Source: Quercus robur
Taxonomy: Eukaryota > Streptophyta > Magnoliopsida > Fagales > Fagaceae
DNA: 64,000 nucleotides
NCBI RefSeq assembly: GCF_932294415.1
Contig: NC_065536.1
Span: 49,662,354-49,726,353, forward strand
Direction: 5' to 3'
The position numbers and the translations under genes were made by a program. Shown one piece after another: positions 35,658 through 49,579 of the stretch. Each line of letters starts with the position of its first letter. Within the stretch, counting starts at the first letter, position 1. The notes below the pieces were generated by a model. The model saw nothing but the letters and a program-made list of their open reading frames with translations, was not told the DNA's origin and ran no database searches.

Positions 35658-38600
35658 CTAACTTTCGCCATAAGCTTCTGCCATCATTAATACCACAAGT
35701 GCCGTCCAACCAGTAAATACACGGGCGCCTTTTCCCTTGCCTTTCCTCTGATCATATTGTTCCCACAGAAACCCAGTCTGGTGATAATTGCGTACCACAT
35801 TTCTGCAGCAAGGTTTGAATAATATTTAAATTAACTAATGAGTTCACGAGAGCTTCGGCCATATTCAGGCATTGTGGGCAAAAGAATCCGAAACAGTACC
35901 TAATCAAATTGCCTCGCAAGTCAACGTAGATGGTTCTGGCTTTGTCTCTATATGGTCCATCCTCTGCTACAATCAACCCAAAAAGATTTGTTGTAAAAGA
36001 TTTTCTTTGTGGTTCTTTTTGTTTGAATGAGGTGCCGAGTTATACCTTTAGAGTAATGGTGGAGTGCTGAAAGAATCATGTAATTCATGTTCATCCAAAT
36101 AGGACCTCTCCAATACGGTGGGTCGTGCTCTGTGTTGCGTTTCATGTATAATGAGCTGCAGCATACAAAATGAGACGTGGTGGTCTGATTAGTTCTAGGA
36201 AAAACATGATCTCAAGCAAATTATGTATCAAAGTACATTAATTAGATAGAATAGATTAACACCTTGTTTTGGAAAGAGAACGGAGTCCATAGTCAGTCCA
36301 TAGGATGCTCTGGTTTGAAATGAGGTCAAGCTGTTTCTCCAGAATCCATGATTCCTGTGTAAAACAGTTCACATGAGAGATCTACGAGAACAAATGGACA
36401 CAATCCACCCCCCTCTCCCCCCCCCCCAAAAAAAAAGACCCCACACACACTGGGAAAAAAAAGGAGAAACAACTTTATATTACAATGCTACAAAGTACAA
36501 AAAGCCAAGCACCAGAAAATTGGTCAAACATTGTCATCAAGATTTTGATTTTCTGTAACTTACAGGTGGAATGATCCTCCCCATGAATGGAAAAAGACTA
36601 ACATAGCCAACATGAGGAACCAGTCTCAACTCAGGCCTTTCTAACACTTCACGTACAAGCTCTCGAGTTGCATAATTGTGTCCTACCATATTTTCTTTCC
36701 AGTGCAGACGAACCTAGCATGGTTAAACCAAAATTCAATACAAACAGGTGATCTTGTAAGCAAAAAGGTAATATCTAGGCATGTTCTCCTAACAATATAT
36801 GTGATTCAGCAGGGCAAGGGCCTATTCCACAACAGAGTCAATCTATATCTAATGTTTCAATGATGATAGCAAATGCTAGCATGTCAAGCCTGCAGATTCA
36901 ATGTCTAATGTACTAAGAAGCCTAGAGAAGTCCCTGAATCAATTCTTATTCAATTACCTGCAGAGTAGATAGATTGGTGGTAATTGATGAACCTTTTTAA
37001 ATTCTTACCAAATGAATAAGATGAAAACATGTTTATGTAAAAGGAGAGTAAGGTGTAACGATGAGAAAAGCTATCTAGGAGACTATGAGAACTCATATAT
37101 TACTCAATTGACCTTTAAATGAAACAATGCAGGACAATGGTGAAGTCACGGGTTCAATCCGACAAGATGCATGTGTAACTCACCAGTTTGTGAAAAGTGC
37201 ACCACAAACATCATATCATATTGAGAGAAACAGAAACATGCAAGCAGCATACCTTTTCTGTATGATTTCCAAAATCAAAGTAAGCTCCGTATTTATCATC
37301 CAAGTGCATCTGTTTAAACATCAAGCACATATGAGACATAAAATAAATCTTTAATGGCAACCCTACTCTTATATGTACTCTACCTAAACATCTAATCAAA
37401 TACTCAACTACATCCTTCTTTCACGGCTTGGAGTTACTTCCTAGAGTTTATATTTTGCGGCTCAAAACTTTATTTGTATTTTTCATTTGGACTTTTCATT
37501 CTCTTCCTTTTTCCTTTTCTTAGAAGGGTTTACTCTTGTAGAAACCCCGCGCTCTTGGGTTGAGCTTTGCTTTTATGCTTTTTAATAGAGTTTACTCAAC
37601 TCCTCCCCCTCCAAACCAAAAAAAAAAAAAAAAAAAGCAAAAGGACAAAAAGAAAAGTCATCAAAATTTATAACACCTTTTTTTTTTCTCCTCACTTCAC
37701 TGACAACAGTAAGGGAAGAATTGTTTGTGATCAATATTCCAATAGTACTACCTATTTACTCAATAAAATAAAAACGACATATCATAGATTACCTAATGAT
37801 AAGCACAAAAAGTAGAGGAATTAACACTTTCAGACAGCATGATAATAAAACTAACCTGATTCAGAATTTGAAAATCTGAGAGCAGCTTAGCTGTTGCACC
37901 ATAATCCTGCATCATTTAATTTCAAAGGTCAATTAAGTAATAGATGAGTTCTACTTCTTTTTTGATAATTCAAGAGTTACAATGGGGGAGCGGGGGGGTT
38001 GGAATTCTAGATGAGACCTCTAATAGTTTTCAAGATATCTTTTCTCATTACCTTTCCAGGTTTAGTATCCTTATCAAGAAGCTCTGCAATGGAATGCATG
38101 CAATCTGAAGCAAGATACATCCAGCATCTAAGATCCAAGTGACGTTCATCTTCACTTGGGTGTGAAGCACGTGGATAATCATCCAAACCGGAGCTCAGTG
38201 TCTGGAAATGCCAGAAACAATGTAAGTTTACCACTAGTTTTCAATTAGGGAAACGTTTCCAAGGAATCCAACATCACATTGATAAAGGGGTCAATAAATA
38301 ATGCACAAAATGAAGTCCAATTTCTAGATCTACACATGACATCATATTACTCCTAAGATCGCCTAAATCAATAGAGTCAAGTTTGCCAGAATTATTTTTG
38401 AGAAGATTATGGTGACAAGTAATAAGGTTTGGTAAATTTGCAAATATACGCAGATGTGTTTTTGTTACCAAAAACACTCTACTGAATCCCTAGGGGCAAA
38501 CATAGTTAGAAGTAGGGATAAAGCACAATAGTTATATATTTGGTCCCAGTAATTCATTGTACCAGAAATGCTTTAAAAAAAGAACAAAATAAATAAAAGG

Positions 38601-41600
38601 AAAAAAGATGATACAGCATGATGTGAAGGCACTCACTTAACAAACTCATAAGATAATAGTTGTCATTTATTGAAACTTCAAAAGAATTTAATTTGGACAT
38701 GTCCAATAAATTAAAAAATAAAAATAAAAGATTCAACCTATGTTATAAAAAAGCTACCTGATAATGAAAACATATGAAGAACATAATTAAAAGCTAACCT
38801 TAATAGATTTTTTCTCAAAATTTGGACCTTGTATATTGTAAAATTGATGCTATTTCTATATTTACACACCAAAAGAAAGTCATTTTCCTTGTTTCTAATT
38901 ATGAAATGCTGAAACATAGAACCTTTGGATTTAATTCACGAATTGTTGTAACGTCTCTCCCATGCCAATAATAGCTGCTCATCTCCTTCCCTGTGCAAAG
39001 ACAATAGTCCAGATCTATCAGAAATTTGAAAAATAAAAATCCAGCATTGTGAAAGAATAGACACACATCTATTTATCCACAAAAGAAGAAGAAGAAGAGA
39101 GCATAGATGCAAATGAATGTGAGTGCACAATTGTGCATTCTTGCACTCGAGAATGTGTCTCTTGGTATTATACTTGTGGCAAAAAAGCACATATAAACTA
39201 AGATATTTCAACAAATAAAATTGAAACTGAACAATAAAAATGAAAGATCAATAGTTATTTTAAGTTACGTGGTGAAAACACATTGTGTAAGACCAGGTAA
39301 ATTATTAAAACAATTTAAAATACATAATGAAACTTCTTTTTTACATTTCTTGAAACATTTGGAAATTGAGTTTTAAATTTTTAATTGAAGTAAGATTTTA
39401 AAGGCCAAAATAAAATTACACCCTTTAAACTTGGTGAATTGTCTTTTTATTGTCAGCAATGGTCCTTCCATCCATAAACTCCATTAACTACTAAAGAAAT
39501 ATTTTTTTAATGACAATTTATCAAACCTATGGGGTGTACATTGTATTTTTGTCATAAATAGAATGAAATTTTATTATCTTTTAGAATCAAAAAATATTTT
39601 TTAGTAGTTAATACTTAATAGAGATTGATGGAAGGGCCAACATTGACGACAAACACAAACATTCCGGACTAAAATGACCCCAAAAAAAAAAAATTTAAGG
39701 GACCAAAATGACAAATTACCAAGATTTTGCTTATTTTAAATATACCAAACCCATGGGTAATAGAGTTCTATAGAAGACAACAATGTTGACAAGAGCTATG
39801 TTATACCTTTAAAATAAAAGGGGAAAAAGAACTGTTCATGAGGCATAAGGAGAAAAAAAACATACACACATACAAAAAAAAAAAAAAAAAAAAAAAATTA
39901 AAAAGGACATCCAGTCGACACAACCACAATTTGTAGGAAAATTTTATAATAAAAGTATATGATATGATATACAAATACAAGCATATACATTTACATACAC
40001 CATGCCAGCAATGGCTATATATAGTCTATATCCTTGAGTAATATTAAACACAATCATATACTATTTTAGATGACATCAAGCTCAGAGAATGGAGCTTCAC
40101 ATAGGTTGATGTAATTTTTTTTGATAAGTAACAATCAATGTAAACATTATAAACAAAAACATACATTGATGTCAAATGTGCTTTTTATAGTCTACAGCTT
40201 CGCAAAATTACAGCCCCAACCACCACAGGAAATTTAAAAAAAAAAAAAAGAAAAAAAAAAAAAAAAAGAGGAAAAGAAAGATAAACCTTATATACCTGAC
40301 TGTGTAGTGTTGAACCATTGGAACCATGCTTCAAGGCGAACATAAGCCCGCTCTAGGAATGAAGAGATCTCCTTGCTTTCCATGGAAGTAAACTTGTTTC
40401 TCTTTAAGCTATGAACAATGTCTAGAAGAAGCAAAGTTTCGCACCACATGGAAAATTAGGTTTATAGAAAGATGGTAAACTATTATTAGATTTTTTTTTT
40501 TTTTTTTGGATAGGTGTATGTTTTTTGATAAGTAAAAGTAAATGATATTATTGAGTTCCTACTGGGAGTCGAACCCAGGTCGCTGGATTCAAAGTCCAGA
40601 GTGCTAAATTATTATTTAGATAACAAATGCATACAAGGAATAGGGAAAGAAACAGAGTAGCAAATTCTTTAATCTACCATCATCAACCTTTTTAAATTTT
40701 CTTAGATCTTTTGAATCTCAGTTTGTAATTTTAAGGAGTGGTTTTCGAACTAGCTCTTCTTTCGAATAACATTATTTTGCTTATAAAAAAAATGGGGACA
40801 GAAAGAAATAGAGTAGCAAGTTCTTTAATCTCCTGTAATCATGCATAACTGAATGACAAAAACAAGAGACATGCACGATTCTGGAAGAAAAGAAAAAAAG
40901 AAAGAAAGAGAAGAAGAAACTGACTTGTTTTAAACAATGTGCCACAGATACAGAAAACAGGGCATGGGCAATAACTTCAATTCTTCTACATAAAAAGTGA
41001 AGGGATGTTCACCCACTGTATGAACATAAGTTCTCTCCTTCTACTTGTTTGAAATGGCATCTTCATAATCAAATTAACAAATAACCCATGTCCCAAGCAA
41101 GTTAATTTAAAATCCAATTTGAGTCATTGATTCCTAAATTTCTCAACTACCTTTGAATCCAAATCCCAGTCAGAACTCCCAAGTCAGTATGGTCCAATTT
41201 TATTTCTATAAGTTAGTGGAATTTTGCAGTTGGGCTCAATATTGCTGAATGAGCCATGAGTGCTACCCTATAAGAAAAATATGAGCTATGGTTGTTGATT
41301 CTCAGATCTTTTTTTCTTTTTAATTGGTAAGTTATATATGCACATAGTGGGTTTTGAACCCATGATCTCACCTTCCAACTTGCTCTTATAAGGGAAAGAG
41401 ATGCCATTTGAGCTAGATCTCCTTTGTAGATTTTCAAATCAAGATGACTTTTCATTCACTTAACCAGAAAAAAGATATTAATTTATCTTAACCTCTGTTG
41501 ATAAATTATTAATCATTAATAGAAAGTGCATCAGATAAGACTCAGCCACTACTTCAATATGAAATCCCAATCTTGAGAATCTAAGGATCATATTTAGCTT

Positions 41601-44600
41601 TGTTTTTTGATTGGTAATTGGTAAGTTACACATGCACCTAGTGGGTTTTCAACCCATAACATCACCCTCCATCCCAATATTATGAAGGAAGTGCCAATTA
41701 AACTATAGTTCGTTGACAAATTATAGCTTTGTTATTTGTATAACTGGCACTTTAAAGCTAGCAATGGTTCCACATTTCTTACTATAGTTCACTATTCATC
41801 TTTTTAAAAAAAGAAAATAAGTACCATAGTTCACTATTTATCATTAAAGATATAAAAGTTTAATAAAGTATCATCTCATTGTTGTTTTGACATCCATATC
41901 AGCCTCAATATTGCGGCATGAAACAGCACTATAGCAGATTCAGTTTCAGAGATATTCTTCCGATGGTGATTTTCTCCATATTTATTCCATATAAATGCTC
42001 TTAATTCTGATCACCCACATCTAGGAAGTGGTAAATCATAAACTGATGCATCATGTACAAATGTAATCTTGAAGGGATCCATTCCCTAATTATTAATTGT
42101 CCCTTGCTTGTAAGCTTTGTACTAATTGCCCCACTACAAAGTAAGCACATTTGAAGGGAGAGAGGCACATTATCAAAGAGAGAATCTAGTCTACAAAAAC
42201 TTGATTTTTTGCTAAGCAATAAGTAACCACAACTACAGTACTCAGTATCAAACTACTTTCTACATAAGGATTCAATTCAGAGAATCAAGGCCTTATGTGA
42301 TCTTGCACTAGGCCATAACTTGTATCAACTTAAGCATCACCATCAACTCATTGACATTATTGTTCAACTTAACATATAAGAAGCCTCATAAAATGATCAG
42401 AAATTGATTCTCCAGTAACATATTTATGTAAAGTTATTGCGAGAGAACCTTACCACGCAGGGCCAAAAAAAGAGTTGGTGGATTTCCATTAGTGGGATGC
42501 TGGGGAATGAATTCCTCTGGGACCTTACTGCAAGTGCACAAGAAAAGACTTTGCATTACTGCACCGGAAAAATCTAAAACTCTTAACTTTATTGTGCATA
42601 ATTGAAAAAGATTCTCTACACAACAAAATAAAAAAAATAAAAAAAAGGGAAGAGGAAGAAGAAAAGAAAAGAGCACAGCCAAATGAAGATTCAATTTTAC
42701 CTTCGAGCTTCGGCACCCAAAATTTGCTCACGTGGAATCCATCCATCAATATTCATTAGATCTAACCAGTGTCCAATGATATCCAAGCTAATGTGAACAT
42801 CCCAATGCCTGCTCAAAGTTAAATAATATACATATGGTGTTAATAATAAGTATTAGTATTTAAAAAAGCAATCAACTTCATACTGTCAGAGAAATTGCAT
42901 ATTTCCTTAAACATACTGGTAACAGAAAATCTGCACTTGTGACAATGGAAAAAAAAATGCAGATTGAACAATAAAAGAGACAACTAACCAGATCAGCAGC
43001 TGATGAAAACCTTCATCCCATAAAAATCCCCTTGGGAAGAAGGGTCGACTTGGAACAGTTGAGTAAAGCTCAGCTGGCCAATATGAAATAAAATTATTGA
43101 GACCCCCAAGCTGCAGAGAAAATGGCCCACTATAGGACTTTGTCAGATGTCCAAATTGATGACAGCTGATGACATATATGAATAATAGCAGTTTCACAAA
43201 TTGTAAAACGAAGGGGAATAGATGAAAACTAAATAAAACAATGAAACATTTTTATATTTCAATTGTTACAAGTGCGGGGATGGGGGATTCAAATCCTTGG
43301 TTCTCCACATAAAGGGGACTAGGCATTGCCACCGAGCTACAAGACTTGATAATGTCCCATTGTTAAAAAATGTTAGAATGTAATTACTAACATGAACAAC
43401 AGAAGTTAATGCAAAAAACCTAACACATAATACTTGACGGTTTCTTTTCCCCCTGATGTATACTACTACTCTCAATGACAAAGGTTTCAGAAGTGAACCA
43501 AATCAAGTGATATTTCGTTATTTAGCGAGACTCTCTAATTATGTTATTGGAAAGCCCCAAGAAAGACAGGAAACCACTGAAATCTTTAGTTACTTTTTAC
43601 TCTTACCGTCCACTAATCATGGAAAGCTTTATTTTCGTTATTTTGCCAGTCTCTAATTATGTCCATTAATCATTCTTTTAACAGTCACATGTCTAAAATA
43701 CTTAACAAGATCTAAAATTCCATCTTAATCACTATAAGCACTCTAACTAACTAGAAATCGGGCTTGATAATGGTGCAGCTTAAGACATGGAATAATACCT
43801 CAAATCATGTAGAACAAGAACTTCATCATATGGCTGATGTTATCATTTATGTTTGGAATAATCAATGTTCATTTAAATACTTCAATGCTACTGAAAGAGA
43901 ACTTAGTTCACATAAAGAAAATCAAACAAATTCATATTACTCACATTAGGGTTTCCTGGGAGCGAAATTTTCGACTGGCCATAGAAATAGCCTATGCCAC
44001 CCAACATGTTTCCAATAGCAGCTTTACCAGCAATCATGGATTCAGAATCGAGCTGAAAATATAACCCCACAAATTCAGAATTCTTCAAGTTTAGGCAGAA
44101 TAAAGTAGGCGAATAAAACAAAACTTAAGGGAAAAAGACTTTTAATGAGTTTTGACTCTTCCTTCCATTAATTTCCATTTGTAATTTTAACTTTCTTAAA
44201 ATTAAATCATATATATAAGTTCAAGTAATCACAAATGTACAAATTATGCATTGTCAGTTGCACTGTTTTTAATGAAATGTATTTAACCAATCTCAATAAT
44301 TGTTCGGTTTTAGTGTTTGATATTTCAGAGATGGCTGGGTCAAAACTAAATATCACATCAGAAAGCATAAATAGCACCCTAAAATTTAAAGGCAGGGTGA
44401 GGGAAGGCATGAATACAAGGGAAATAAGGACTTAGGTAGGCTGCAAACATCACATCTCATACTTCAACAAAGTACTCAAGATGGTGGGCAGGGGCATTTA
44501 GTTATCAAGCTTTAGTCAGCTTATCCAGCATAGTCTCCACCATATTACTCAGGATCAAATTGATATCTTAAACAAAATGATATCATTGAAGGGAACTCTA

Positions 44601-47600
44601 AATTCTTCTTCTTTTTATATATATATTTTAAATTAAAAGGGAATTCTATCTGTTACATCACTTCATCTAATGCAACTATAAAAACGAGAGACATCACTGG
44701 TGTCATGACAATAAAAAATCAGGTATGATAAAGTAGATGGAAAAAGCTTCCAAAGATTTAACAATTGATACCTTGTCAGCCAGATTAAAGCTCTTCTCAA
44801 ATTTAGTGTCAAATTCTCTTTGCTTCTCTTTCAATTGATCAGTCAGTGAGGTACCTAAAATTTAACAGTAAAACAAACAGAGTTAGAAAGGAGAAACAAC
44901 AACTTTTAATTTGGAAGCTAAAGTAGAAAACTTCCCCTGGATTCAGGAAAGACCTGCCCCTGGGTCTGGGCTCAACTGGCAAAGAGAGGTTCAAGCCAAA
45001 AAGGGAGGGGAAAAGGACTATAAAACTATATATAGAGAAATACATCCTAGATAATTAGCAGAGAAACTGAAACACATTCTAGATAATTAGCAGGAAGGAG
45101 AACTATGATTTATGGATTGACAAAAACCATAATAGAAAGCAACATTAGCAGTAAGATTGAAGGCAGAGTGAAATTGGTTCGATAATTAAATCATAAAGGC
45201 TAGCGACAATACTTTTCAAAGACTAAACCCACAGATAACCCTATCTAGAACTTCAATTTTATGTAGCTCAAATTTCAAGTGGCGGCTTTCTATTATCTTG
45301 TACATTTCTGATTTTTCTCATATATAATTTGTTGCCAGCAGACATTGGAAAACTCAATGAACAGATAAATAAAACATTTGCAAATGCATATCATAGACAT
45401 ATTGAATGCATGTGGAAGGCACCTGTAAGGCTGTTGACACGTTCTTCAACTCCTGAGCTATGCAATCCAGTTCCAGAGACAAACACAATATCTGTTTTGA
45501 AAGGAATCCTAGCAGAAACCTGCATAGAATTGCATAACTTCAAAAGAAGGTAGATGATAATGAAAAATTCAAGGATGGAAGGTGTCAGTTAGCTTATTTA
45601 TTAAAGTCTTGGTTTCATATCAGAGACTATGAATTGAAACACACTTTCACTAGGGACACCCTTAATTAAATATTTATTTTTTTGGGAGAAGGGGGGTGGT
45701 TTGGTAGCTGCTAGCCTTCTGTAGTAGCCCATAAGCTCAAGTGGCCTCCAATGGATTGGTGAAAAAAATTCTTGAGCAGTTAACAGATAATTCACAGCTT
45801 TAAGATCCTAAATTAGTTAAATAGTTGAATATAATTCAAAGAATACGTGGTACCCAATCACTCTATAACCATCTACCTGAAAAACTAGAATATTTGGAGA
45901 GCCATCAGATGTGTCAGACAGCTGCAGCCGACCATACTTTCTTGCCTGGTGGCGTTATGAAGCAAAGAAATTAATAACCAGGTTAATAATTTGAAGCTGC
46001 AAAGTTTTTCTAATAATACAAAAAAGAAAAGAAAAAAAGGAAATGGAAATTGGGATGCAACTATAAATATGACATACTTGAGCTCCAAGGTTTTCCTGGA
46101 CAAGCTCAGATAAATTGTGAATGTGATTAGTCTTAAAACCAGAATAATGGACTTCCAAATCATCCTGCAAAAGCACAAACACAAAGTAGGCTACAGGTAG
46201 GTATCCAAACTAGGAAAAAGATTAAATTAATAATGCTACTCCATGGAAAACTTGATAATATCTACAAATATAACACCAGAAAAGCTAGGTGGCTCATGTT
46301 CATGTGATTCCTCAAGGGCAATACTTCTATCATTCACAAAGAAGCAAAATTTTGGCTACTTTATTATTTCATTCCATTGCTAACATTACCATTGATTTTA
46401 AATGTAGCTGCCAACCTCCAACATCTATTCGTGAACCCGATGCAAGGAGAGAACCTTCATGAACATCCAAGTTATCTCTACTCAAACTTAGAGCGTGGCC
46501 ATCTTCATCAGCCATATAGAAAAATATATGTGCAGTTCTCAACATATCCTCACTCCTTTCAGATCTGTTGATGAATTACAACAACTATTAATGTATGAAT
46601 GGCTAATCAAGAAATCCTGAGTCTGCCAAAAACCATGTGCATGGCAAGTGTATAAAGTATGCAGGCAATCTTTTAACTGTAGGCATTATGTTGAAAATAT
46701 AACACTCATTCCCTCAGGCAATCTTCTATTAATAAATGAATGATGCACGCAACTTCTGGACTGTGGCTTGTCTTATGCCTACTGATGTACCTCATTTCGT
46801 ACAAAATTTGTGTTGCAAAATGAGACCGGCAAAGCTTCCACCCCCCCCCCCCCCCCCCTCCTCTCTCTTTCTGTAAGATTAACAGATCATCATTTTCTAA
46901 CAAAAAAGATTAACACAACACTAATGTGGTTCACATTTTTGTGCTAGCATCAAAGTAGGGATATGCATGTGTAACTAGCAACAAGAAGCAGGAGAAAAAT
47001 AAAATAAAATAACCCCTGTTGGCTAACCCATGCCGTTCAGTCACTTCTCTCCAAGATATTAACCTAAAATACGTGATTTACAAAGTGCTTAAGAGCTATA
47101 TATTAGTAATAAAAAGCATTAGAAACTTCATAAATTTCTTTAAACAACTTAAAATAATCAACTATGGTCTTTATGAATCAGAGCCAGAAAAGAATGCCAG
47201 AGAGATTACTTGATGCAGTCCTAACAGGTCCATCATTTTTTAACTCAATTTGAGATGCTACTTTTTCTTTCTTTCTTTGAAGATGATTTTTTCCTTATAT
47301 TTATTATTAATTTTTATTAAAGCTTAACATAGTATATGCATTTGATAAAGCAAAGATCATAACTAGCAGGTCAGGTCATTTACTGCTTGCTTTGAACATC
47401 AATCCGAACAGCCCAATCTCCTCCATAGCCACTGCCATCAACCTTGGATTTCAGGAAACTTGTTGCCAAAGTCATGTCCTGGTCAACCAGAATTTGGTGC
47501 CCAAAGTCACGTCCATTATGATGTGTCCAACCGTATGTGCTTAGCTCATCTGAATCTTGGCAGACATGTCTCATGGCATATCTTCCATCCTTTACACCAA

Positions 47601-49269
47601 TCCACATCAAGCCAGCAAGCAAAGACCGTGGAGTCCTGCCACTTAAAGCAGCTTATGACCACATCTTTTGTAATTCATAAAGTTGGATGAAAGTGAATAA
47701 TAAAACAAACATAAAAACAATCAGATGCTGACAAAAATGTTTTCTTTTTCCTCTTCTTTCTAACATATAACAGCCATGTGATCTTCCCAACTATATCATT
47801 TTGCCAGGAACTGGCTTTCTGATTGTAGCAATACAAAGTTACTTACTTTAGTGTTTAAAGTAACTTTAGTCATGTCCAAACATGAACTCCAAGTACACAA
47901 CACGCACAATTGCAGATCTGGGATCATGAAATTCCTCAATTTTGATTTCAAACTAAAGTCTATTTATCTACTGTTGCAAACCAAAAACGAAACCAAAGTA
48001 AGGTGTTTTTTTTTTTTTGGATAAGTACTGTGTAAAAGGTGTTTGATACTTTGAAGTTTAAATCTGGATCTTTATTTACATACTTCAGCACAGAATATGA
48101 ACAGCCATAATCAACCACCCACTTTTTTACACTTAAACCCCAACTCCTATAAAATGTATATATTAAGAAGGTAGATTACTTCATGTGTATGATGATGAAC
48201 ACAAAGTAACTTAATAAATTACAAAGAATTATACACAAAATCTAAGTGAATCTCGGCACTCAAAAATGGAATTCCCATGTGTAGAACACCGCATTTGAGA
48301 CTAATCAAACAAAGTTCAAATCAACAAGGATTCCAACTGATCCATTGGTCTCTCTGTATCTTCCAAAGTGCGGCTTATTATGTTCCCTCCACAATGTCCA
48401 CATCAAAAACAGCAAAATAAGATTCCGAACATCCCAAGAGTATTACCCAAACCAAATCCTCTACCCAAAACAATAGTTCTGGTATCATCTTTGGCTACTT
48501 TCAATGAAACTTCCAAATGTTCTAAAAACTACACTCCAAACAAATTCCTATAATATTTACACTGAAACTGGTTTAAACATAAACTCTACTACAAAAACAA
48601 ATAAATCAATTACTAGAAACATTTGGTCTCTCTTTTTTTGAATTTTCAGGATTATCATCATGACCTGGATAATAATCTATATGACCATTCCTTCATTCCC
48701 ATACATAGTTCATTTCACAAAGAACATGTTGTAATTATTAAAAAAAAAAAAAAAAAAAAATCCTCAAACAAATAAGAATATTCACTATACCTGGCACGAA
48801 TTCCGAGATAAACATGAGGGCGATAGGTTCCCCAATACAAACTCTCTCTGTGCTCTCCTTGAAACTGCCAAAACCAATTCAATTCACTCCATAGACATAT
48901 AGTAATACCAATAAAACTAACACTGAATGACTAATCAACCAGAATTCAAAAAAAAAATAATTCACATTTCACCTGAGGAAGGTCCATGATTTTTGGCGCC
49001 GGAAATGGCGTTACAACCCTCGGTCTCCGAATTTCTTCAGCAGGATTTACAAGGCGGCGAATTAAGAAGAAGATCACAAAGAACGCAAAAACGCTGACTC
49101 CTAGCATGACTTTGAGATTGACGTCGAAGATCCGAATAGAGTTGTGAGCTCTATTTCTATCTTTACGTAGTTTCGGGTTTGGTTTTGTGTTACGGAGAGG
49201 ATCGTCGCCGTCGGCATCGGTGGCGGATTTGGTTCTGCTCCGAGTAGTTCTCCGGCCATTTCCCCTCAT
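35658..49269 (-). CDS. GCS1: Mannosyl-oligosaccharide glucosidase GCS1 (alpha-glucosidase I, GH63), 22 exons
   Basis: Exons (minus): 49269-48973, 48864-48791, 47635-47384, 46564-46390, 46164-46078, 45945-45877, 45519-45423, 44854-44772, 44052-43945, 43110-42989, 42808-42701, 42527-42454, 40421-40296, 38990-38923, 38201-38052, 37906-37856, 37309-37253, 36713-36564, 36354-36263, 36155-36046, 35963-35900, 35802-35658. They total 2559 nt, 852 residues, with every junction in frame; from memory Arabidopsis GCS1/KNOPF (At1g67490) is the same length. It removes the outermost alpha-1,2-glucose from Glc3Man9GlcNAc2 in the ER. The topology is type II: an Arg-rich cytosolic tail (residues 1-52), one membrane segment (about 53-70, [16 protein letters not shown]), then the lumenal enzyme. 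GH63 signatures: [16 protein letters not shown] (about 109-124), [16 protein letters not shown] (about 438-453), [21 protein letters not shown] (about 762-772), FTGWTALVV near the end. No breaks seen. Introns are swollen by SINEs and MITEs. Confidence 0.97.
39401..39720. mobile_element. MITE-like foldback in GCS1 intron 13
   Basis: The left arm (AGGCCAAAATAAAATTAC..., CAATGGTCCTTCCATC) pairs imperfectly with the right arm (GATGGAAGGGCCAACATTG..., GGGACCAAAATGACAAATT). No coding capacity. Confidence 0.55.
40492..40605 (-). mobile_element. 5'-truncated tRNA-Gln(UUG)-derived retroposon with poly-A tail and target duplication
   Basis: On the minus strand the element opens at AGCACTCTGGACTTTGAATC, inside a tRNA-Gln. 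It has a full anticodon arm (loop CTTTGAA, anticodon TTG) and T arm (GGTTCGACTCC), and ends its tRNA part at AGTAGGAACT (40554). A tail of about 45 nt (CAATAATATC... TTACTTATCAAAAAA...) and about 16 A follow. Flanks AAACTATTATTAGAT (40477-40491) and AAATTATTATTTAGAT (40606-40621) form a target duplication with one mismatch and one indel. The D arm and box A are absent, so it is not a functional tRNA gene. It lies in GCS1 intron 12. Confidence 0.8.
41309..41428 (-). mobile_element. tRNA-derived SINE in GCS1 intron 12
   Basis: The minus strand has a box A-like TAGCTCAAATGGC and a box B-like GGGTTCAAAACCC, then a CTTACCAATTAAAAA tail. Flanks GATTCTCAGATC and GATTTTCAAATC (10 of 12 matching) fit a target duplication. 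Confidence 0.75.
41605..41723 (-). mobile_element. tRNA-derived SINE, same family, in GCS1 intron 12
   Basis: The minus strand has TTTAATTGGCAC (degraded box A), GGGTTGAAAACCC (box B) and the shared GTAACTTACCAATTACC tail. A perfect 10-bp duplication TAGCTTTGTT flanks it (41595-41604 and 41724-41733). Confidence 0.8.
43262..43350 (-). mobile_element. tRNA-derived SINE fragment in GCS1 intron 9
   Basis: The minus strand has TTGTAGCTCGGTGGCAATGC (box A region) and AAGGATTTGAATCCCCC (box B region), spaced as in tRNA-derived SINEs, ending near CACTTGTAACA. Target duplication is uncertain. Confidence 0.6.
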
Positions 49270-49384
49270 TTTCAGATTAGGGTTTATCTGTGCTCAAATG
49301 CACAGCATGTCGATTTTTGTGGATATATTCAGTGATCGATATAAGGTTGAAACTGAGGGTGTTAGATCAAACGCAGACACAGTC

Positions 49385-49390
49385 TATATA
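49385..49390 (-). promoter_or_regulatory. Possible TATA box of GCS1
   Basis: TATATA (minus text AGTTATATAGACTG) lies about 115 bases upstream of the GCS1 ATG, a usual distance for a plant TATA box plus short leader. No other evidence. Confidence 0.4.
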
Positions 49391-49579
49391 ACTGGAACTG
49401 ATAGTCACGACGGAGAGAGTGTCCTTATGAGTTCACGATGGAAATAAAATTGAAGTTAGGCCTAAGATGGGCTTGTATTTGGGCCTGGCAGTGTGTGTTG
49501 TTCCCAAAAAGCATAGCCCAGGAAATAAATAGAATGTTAGAAAACTGGGCCGAAAGACTGGTTAAGGAGTGGTTTGGAT

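Noticed and set aside
40554-40607. tRNA-Gln gene
   Set aside because: The acceptor 5' strand and D arm are missing, and poly-A with target duplication marks a retroposon.
44915-45010. Possible further SINE (GGGCTCAACTGGCAAAG, AGGTTCAAGCC) in GCS1 intron 7
   Set aside because: Boxes are present but too close together and no target duplication was found, so not listed as a feature.
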